Positions 63,801 through 64,000 of a DNA stretch of 64,000 bases are shown piece after piece (position 1 is the first letter of the stretch; each line of letters starts with the position of its first letter). The stretch lies in assembly GCA_043513815.1 (NCBI GenBank), contig CP121313.1, forward strand, positions 4,278,001 to 4,342,000, given 5' to 3'. The stretch comes from JANQIO01 sp043513815. GTDB lineage: Bacteria > Pseudomonadota > Gammaproteobacteria > Pseudomonadales > Halieaceae. The position numbers and the translations under genes were made by a program. A model generated the notes under the pieces. That model did no database searches and had not been told where the DNA came from. It saw only the letters and a list, made by a program, of their open reading frames with translations.

Positions 63801-64000
63801 CGTGCCATTGCTCGGCGCACTCGTGATCACGATGCTGGTCAGATCCAGACCGCTTTCACTATCACTGTCATTCGCCGCCAGGTCGATCGTCGTCGACGCG
63901 CCCTCATCCAGCGTCGCACTATCGGCAACAACCGTCGGCGCCGTGTCATCAACCGCATTCACCGTGATCGTCACCGTCGCCGGTGAACTCACGTTGCCGT
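48894..64000 (-). CDS. Giant Ig-like/cadherin-repeat adhesin (5' end outside window)
   Basis: At least 5,035 codons are open to the window edge. In protein order: >=15 identical 97-residue tandem-95/Ig-like repeats (64000-59578); 7.3 copies of a 307-residue unit (59577-52853) made of a cadherin domain with the classical linker DVNDNAPVLTL, a second cadherin-like domain and an Ig-like/VCBS domain (GFTGSDTFTYTLTDAQGD); further VCBS and cadherin domains; five ~95-residue Bap-type Ig-like domains (each with TNDxTPxIxG and a VNGVxYTE-like strand); a cadherin; two dystroglycan-type domains separated by Gly/Asp-rich linkers; and an acidic tail ending in a basic amphipathic helix (VEKLEQLLEDIKNLFT). 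No RTX GGxGxDxxx repeats are seen. The protein is expected to be a surface-exposed, calcium-stiffened adhesin for biofilm or prey/host contact. Export probably uses the TolC/HlyD/M50 genes downstream. Confidence 0.93.
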   Translation of the reverse strand, partial: GNVSSPATVTITVNAVDDTAPTVVADSATLDEGASTTIDLAANDSDSESGLDLTSIVITSAPSNGTVSVGTDGTVVYTHDGSDTTGDTFAYTIADVDGNVSSPATVTITVNAVDDTAPTVVADSATLDEGASTTIDLAANDSDSESGLDLTSIVITSAPSNGTVSVGTDGTVVYTHDGSDTTGDTFAYTIADVDGNVSSPATVTITVNAVDDTAPTVVADSATLDEGASTTIDLAANDSDSESGLDLTSIVITSAPSNGTVSVGTDGTVVYTHDGSDTTGDTFAYTIADVDGNVSSPATVTITVNAVDDTAPTVVADSATLDEGASTTIDLAANDSDSESGLDLTSIVITSAPSNGTVSVGTDGTVVYTHDGSDTTGDTFAYTIADVDGNVSSPATVTITVNAVDDTAPTVVADSATLDEGASTTIDLAANDSDSESGLDLTSIVITSAPSNGTVSVGTDGTVVYTHDGSDTTGDTFAYTIADVDGNVSSPATVTITVNAVDDTAPTVVADSATLDEGASTTIDLAANDSDSESGLDLTSIVITSAPSNGTVSVGTDGTVVYTHDGSDTTGDTFAYTIADVDGNVSSPATVTITVNAVDDTAPTVVADSATLDEGASTTIDLAANDSDSESGLDLTSIVITSAPSNGTVSVGTDGTVVYTHDGSDTTGDTFAYTIADVDGNVSSPATVTITVNAVDDTAPTVVADSATLDEGASTTIDLAANDSDSESGLDLTSIVITSAPSNGTVSVGTDGTVVYTHDGSDTTGDTFAYTIADVDGNVSSPATVTITVNAVDDTAPTVVADSATLDEGASTTIDLAANDSDSESGLDLTSIVITSAPSNGTVSVGTDGTVVYTHDGSDTTGDTFAYTIADVDGNVSSPATVTITVNAVDDTAPTVVADSATLDEGASTTIDLAANDSDSESGLDLTSIVITSAPSNGTVSVGTDGTVVYTHDGSDTTGDTFAYTIADVDGNVSSPATVTITVNAVDDTAPTVVADSATLDEGASTTIDLAANDSDSESGLDLTSIVITSAPSNGTVSVGTDGTVVYTHDGSDTTGDTFAYTIADVDGNVSSPATVTITVNAVDDTAPTVVADSATLDEGASTTIDLAANDSDSESGLDLTSIVITSAPSNGTVSVGTDGTVVYTHDGSDTTGDTFAYTIADVDGNVSSPATVTITVNAVDDTAPTVVADSATLDEGASTTIDLAANDSDSESGLDLTSIVITSAPSNGTVSVGTDGTVVYTHDGSDTTGDTFAYTIADVDGNVSSPATVTITVNAVDDTAPTVVADSATLDEGASTTIDLAANDSDSESGLDLTSIVITSAPSNGTVSVGTDGTVVYTHDGSDTTGDTFAYTIADVDGNVSSPATVTITVNAVDDTAPTVVADSATLDEGASTTIDLAANDSDSESGLDLTSIVITSAPSNGTVSVGTDGTVVYTHDGSDTTGDTFAYTIADVDGNVSSPATVTITVNAVDDTPPVITSPNSASVAENVATTTAVLTVTANEAVTYSLVGTDDDGLFSIDGSGNITFDASPDFELPDDVGGDNDYVVTVEVEDAAGNTTQQTITISVTDVNDNAPVLTLDNASVSLAEDASAGVIAGADADATDDDAGSTLTFSLVGTIPDDGTDPLFSINSTTGEISLTAAGAAFIDFESGTTSFTVDVQASDGTNVSNTETLTINLTDADEGSPVAAADGFTTSENVGLTNLDVLSNDTLVDSATITTFDVTSTGGGTVTQNGDGTFNYTPLAGFTGSDTFTYTLTDAQGDTDTGTVTITVNAGPDVTPPVITSPNSASVAENVATTTAVLTVTANEAVTYSLVGTDDDGLFSIDGSGNITFDASPDFELPDDVGGDNDYVVTVEVEDAAGNTTQQTITISVTDVNDNAPVLTLDNASVSLAEDASAGVIAGADADATDDDAGSTLTFSLVGTIPDDGTDPLFSINSTTGEISLTAAGAAFIDFESGTTSFTVDVQASDGTNVSNTETLTINLTDADEGSPVAAADGFTTSENVGLTNLDVLSNDTLVDSATITTFDVTSTGGGTVTQNGDGTFNYTPLAGFTGSDTFTYTLTDAQGDTDTGTVTITVNAGPDVTPPVITSPNSASVAENVATTTAVLTVTANEAVTYSLVGTDDDGLFSIDGSGNITFDASPDFELPDDVGGDNDYVVTVEVEDAAGNTTQQTITISVTDVNDNAPVLTLDNASVSLAEDASAGVIAGADADATDDDAGSTLTFSLVGTIPDDGTDPLFSINSTTGEISLTAAGAAFIDFESGTTSFTVDVQASDGTNVSNTETLTINLTDADEGSPVAAADGFTTSENVGLTNLDVLSNDTLVDSATITTFDVTSTGGGTVTQNGDGTFNYTPLAGFTGSDTFTYTLTDAQGDTDTGTVTITVNAGPDVTPPVITSPNSASVAENVATTTAVLTVTANEAVTYSLVGTDDDGLFSIDGSGNITFDASPDFELPDDVGGDNDYVVTVEVEDAAGNTTQQTITISVTDVNDNAPVLTLDNASVSLAEDASAGVIAGADADATDDDAGSTLTFSLVGTIPDDGTDPLFSINSTTGEISLTAAGAAFIDFESGTTSFTVDVQASDGTNVSNTETLTINLTDADEGSPVAAADGFTTSENVGLTNLDVLSNDTLVDSATITTFDVTSTGGGTVTQNGDGTFNYTPLAGFTGSDTFTYTLTDAQGDTDTGTVTITVNAGPDVTPPVITSPNSASVAENVATTTAVLTVTANEAVTYSLVGTDDDGLFSIDGSGNITFDASPDFELPDDVGGDNDYVVTVEVEDAAGNTTQQTITISVTDVNDNAPVLTLDNASVSLAEDASAGVIAGADADATDDDAGSTLTFSLVGTIPDDGTDPLFSINSTTGEISLTAAGAAFIDFESGTTSFTVDVQASDGTNVSNTETLTINLTDADEGSPVAAADGFTTSENVGLTNLDVLSNDTLVDSATITTFDVTSTGGGTVTQNGDGTFNYTPLAGFTGSDTFTYTLTDAQGDTDTGTVTITVNAGPDVTPPVITSPNSASVAENVATTTAVLTVTANEAVTYSLVGTDDDGLFSIDGSGNITFDASPDFELPDDVGGDNDYVVTVEVEDAAGNTTQQTITISVTDVNDNAPVLTLDNASVSLAEDASAGVIAGADADATDDDAGSTLTFSLVGTIPDDGTDPLFSINSTTGEISLTAAGAAFIDFESGTTSFTVDVQASDGTNVSNTETLTINLTDADEGSPVAAADGFTTSENVGLTNLDVLSNDTLVDSATITTFDVTSTGGGTVTQNGDGTFNYTPLAGFTGSDTFTYTLTDAQGDTDTGTVTITVNAGPDVTPPVITSPNSASVAENVATTTAVLTVTANEAVTYSLVGTDDDGLFSIDGSGNITFDASPDFELPDDVGGDNDYVVTVEVEDAAGNTTQQTITISVTDVNDNAPVLTLDNASVSLAEDASAGVIAGADADATDDDAGSTLTFSLVGTIPDDGTDPLFSINSTTGEISLTAAGAAFIDFESGTTSFTVDVQASDGTNVSNTETLTINLTDADEGSPVAAADGFTTSENVGLTNLDVLSNDTLVDSATITTFDVTSTGGGTVTQNGDGTFNYTPLAGFTGSDTFTYTLTDAQGDTDTGTVTITVNAGPDVTPPVITSPNSASVAENVATTTAVLTVTANEAVTYSLVGTDDDGLFSIDGSGNITFDASPDFELPDDVGGDNDYVVTVEVEDAAGNTTQQTITITVTDVAEGINTPPVADDDVYSTTINVPITTSAAAGVLANDSDADLDTLTVNTTPVVGPSNGSLTLNADGSFTYTPNAGFTGNDSFQYEVSDGNGGLDTATATITVSATPDVTPPTITSPAAVSVAENTTVSTTILQVTANEPATFAIIGGADAGRFSIDAAGNITFNSRPDFEAPLDSNGDGIYEVTVQATDGAGNTSSQTVNITVTNVNEAPVDIALAGSTVTENAAGAVIGTLITSDPDAGSSHSYAVSDSRFEVNGLGQLKLRAGQSLDFETEPTVTLSITSTDAGGLSRTESFLITVTDVPEDTTPPAQPTVNSQVTNDTTPVITGTSTLVAGEFLEVTVNGVTYTEASPELSLVGSNWTLTLTSPLPDGSYDIVARATDAAGNSITDSTSGELVIDTVAPNLPTVNDLVTNDQTPSITGSANLAADESLSVVVNGVTYTEGGGQLSVVGGDWTLAIPAGEELSEGTYDVVARVVDQAGNQSVDSTSGEVEIDLSPPPAPTVVSQVVNDSTPVISGTVVLAAGDELTVTVNGVKYSEGDSHLSVTGTTWTLVIPDSDAIADGIYDVSASLEDPAGNVSIDPTSAELEIDTIQAALPTVEEQLTNSDKPALRGTFDASRADGGLVVTVDGVSYELGVSNALSVSGDSWVLDLASTGGLEDGTYDVAVESTDRFGVTVTDDTAGELTIDTEAPGAPTVDDLLTNVSSPSLGGSASVSSGETLTVELDGKTYREGDGFLSLVGNRWTLNVDGDLGDGVYEVVATVQDAAGNATSDGTVSELTVDTTAPLIDGMTTEFAENTDAGVSLGRVQVSDNIALAGMGFLWSDGVVRATTEDGFFAIDALGSVALTEAGAAGMANDFELGDNAYSYTVVAADTVGLESSASVRLTLLNVDDAPLLPDPDGNQGGGGIEEPSDGGDGGGPDVGGPIVGGDGDGAGTPGTDGGDDIDLGNTIREITESADQIWNLVDDRVYLDVDLDNRPITAEGTTLVTLPADTFTHDDPFAQISVSAVMADGSPLPDYVSFDANTQTFAVDGEAAFAQGVTAIEVRIVGTDDQGQSAAGSFRIEVVSDSLDSGSELVAGSDGRGGGSGDVGSDQQDDSPAAEQAQPANEAGPVATGSDEQAVMLTVNLTEQRVLAEGSSTIALPSNTFEHSSPGESVFVEATLEDGSPLPEYVIFDPDTMTFEVDGEAAAAAGQLQIAVLVVGSDNAGNSATGIFVISVEELEEGMAEAEALLPADGEGAAEADEAAATEGEPAVDGEIPVDDGQAASDELEEEKTAQQANGRENLDSQLEKASRYTFVEKLEQLLEDIKNLFT
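52853..59577. repeat. 921-bp tandem repeat, 7.3 units, in the adhesin gene
   Basis: The period is exactly 921 bp (307 codons). Copies checked by eye are identical except one base: T at 53364 where the other copies have C (for example 54285). Each unit encodes cadherin + cadherin-like + Ig-like domains. The last, partial copy ends where the 291-bp array begins. Confidence 0.97.
59578..64000. repeat. 291-bp tandem repeat, at least 15.2 units, in the adhesin gene
   Basis: The unit starting with GTGTCATCAACC recurs every 291 bp from 59578 to 63943, with a further 58 bp to the window edge. I see no base differences between units. Each encodes one 97-residue Ig-like (tandem-95) domain. The array continues past the window, so the true copy number is not known. 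Confidence 0.97.

Noticed and set aside
59688..63986. Many plus-strand frames of 74-94 residues repeating every 291 bp
   Set aside because: They are antisense shadows of the adhesin repeats and repeat only because the DNA repeats; no ribosome sites or domain signals.

Overview
The window is about 60 percent GC and densely coded. It carries a typical gammaproteobacterial gene set: glnA-ntrB-ntrC, trmL, secB-grxC-yibN, gpmI/envC/ctpA/yibQ, hisBHAF, mutY-yggX, tRNA-Phe, rdgC-mnmH-selD. The prolyl oligopeptidase, M2 peptidase, DUF885, KstD-like and giant adhesin genes suggest a free-living, probably marine, heterotrophic gammaproteobacterium near the Halieaceae/Cellvibrionales. That placement is inference only.

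Region by region. 1-4353: nitrogen control, with the 3' part of glnA, a DUF4124 protein, then ntrB and ntrC behind a recognisable sigma-54 promoter and NtrC-like sites. ntrC has an in-frame TAG exactly at its Walker A motif. 4359-15007: trmL, then the secB-grxC-yibN operon divergent from a gpmI/envC/ctpA/yibQ cluster. In this cluster gpmI and envC are collapsed into one chimeric frame, and a prolyl oligopeptidase plus a truncated Rhs gene with a candidate immunity gene lie between ctpA and yibQ. 15023-17910: hisB-hisH-hisA-hisF operon on the minus strand, with a triplicated hisA/hisF junction. 18040-19860: mutY, yggX and tRNA-Phe, followed by 103-bp tandem repeats that each carry the tRNA 3' end. 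19861-34619: peptidases, a PQQ sugar dehydrogenase, a sulfotransferase facing away from a thymidine-kinase-like/methyltransferase fusion, a GlcD-type oxidase, a LytS/LytR two-component pair, a 34-bp hairpin minisatellite and an RND efflux pair. 34718-41047: rdgC-mnmH-selD (selenium tRNA modification), a KstD-like flavoprotein and a glyoxalase-fold protein.

41076-64000 is the most unusual part. It is a minus-strand cluster of a giant repetitive adhesin (more than 5,000 residues, 5' end outside the window), a TolC-family outer membrane protein, two HlyD-type adaptors, a PqqD-like/M50-protease/HlyD fusion and a DUF885 lipoprotein. No ABC ATPase is visible. The adhesin holds 7.3 copies of a 921-bp unit and at least 15.2 copies of a 291-bp unit that look identical at the nucleotide level.

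A theme across the window is local tandem duplication (units of 14, 32, 34, 103, 291 and 921 bp) together with damaged genes (ntrC amber, gpmI/envC collapse, duplicated peptidase 3' end). Some of this may be assembly error and some may be real genome fluidity; both readings are kept open below.
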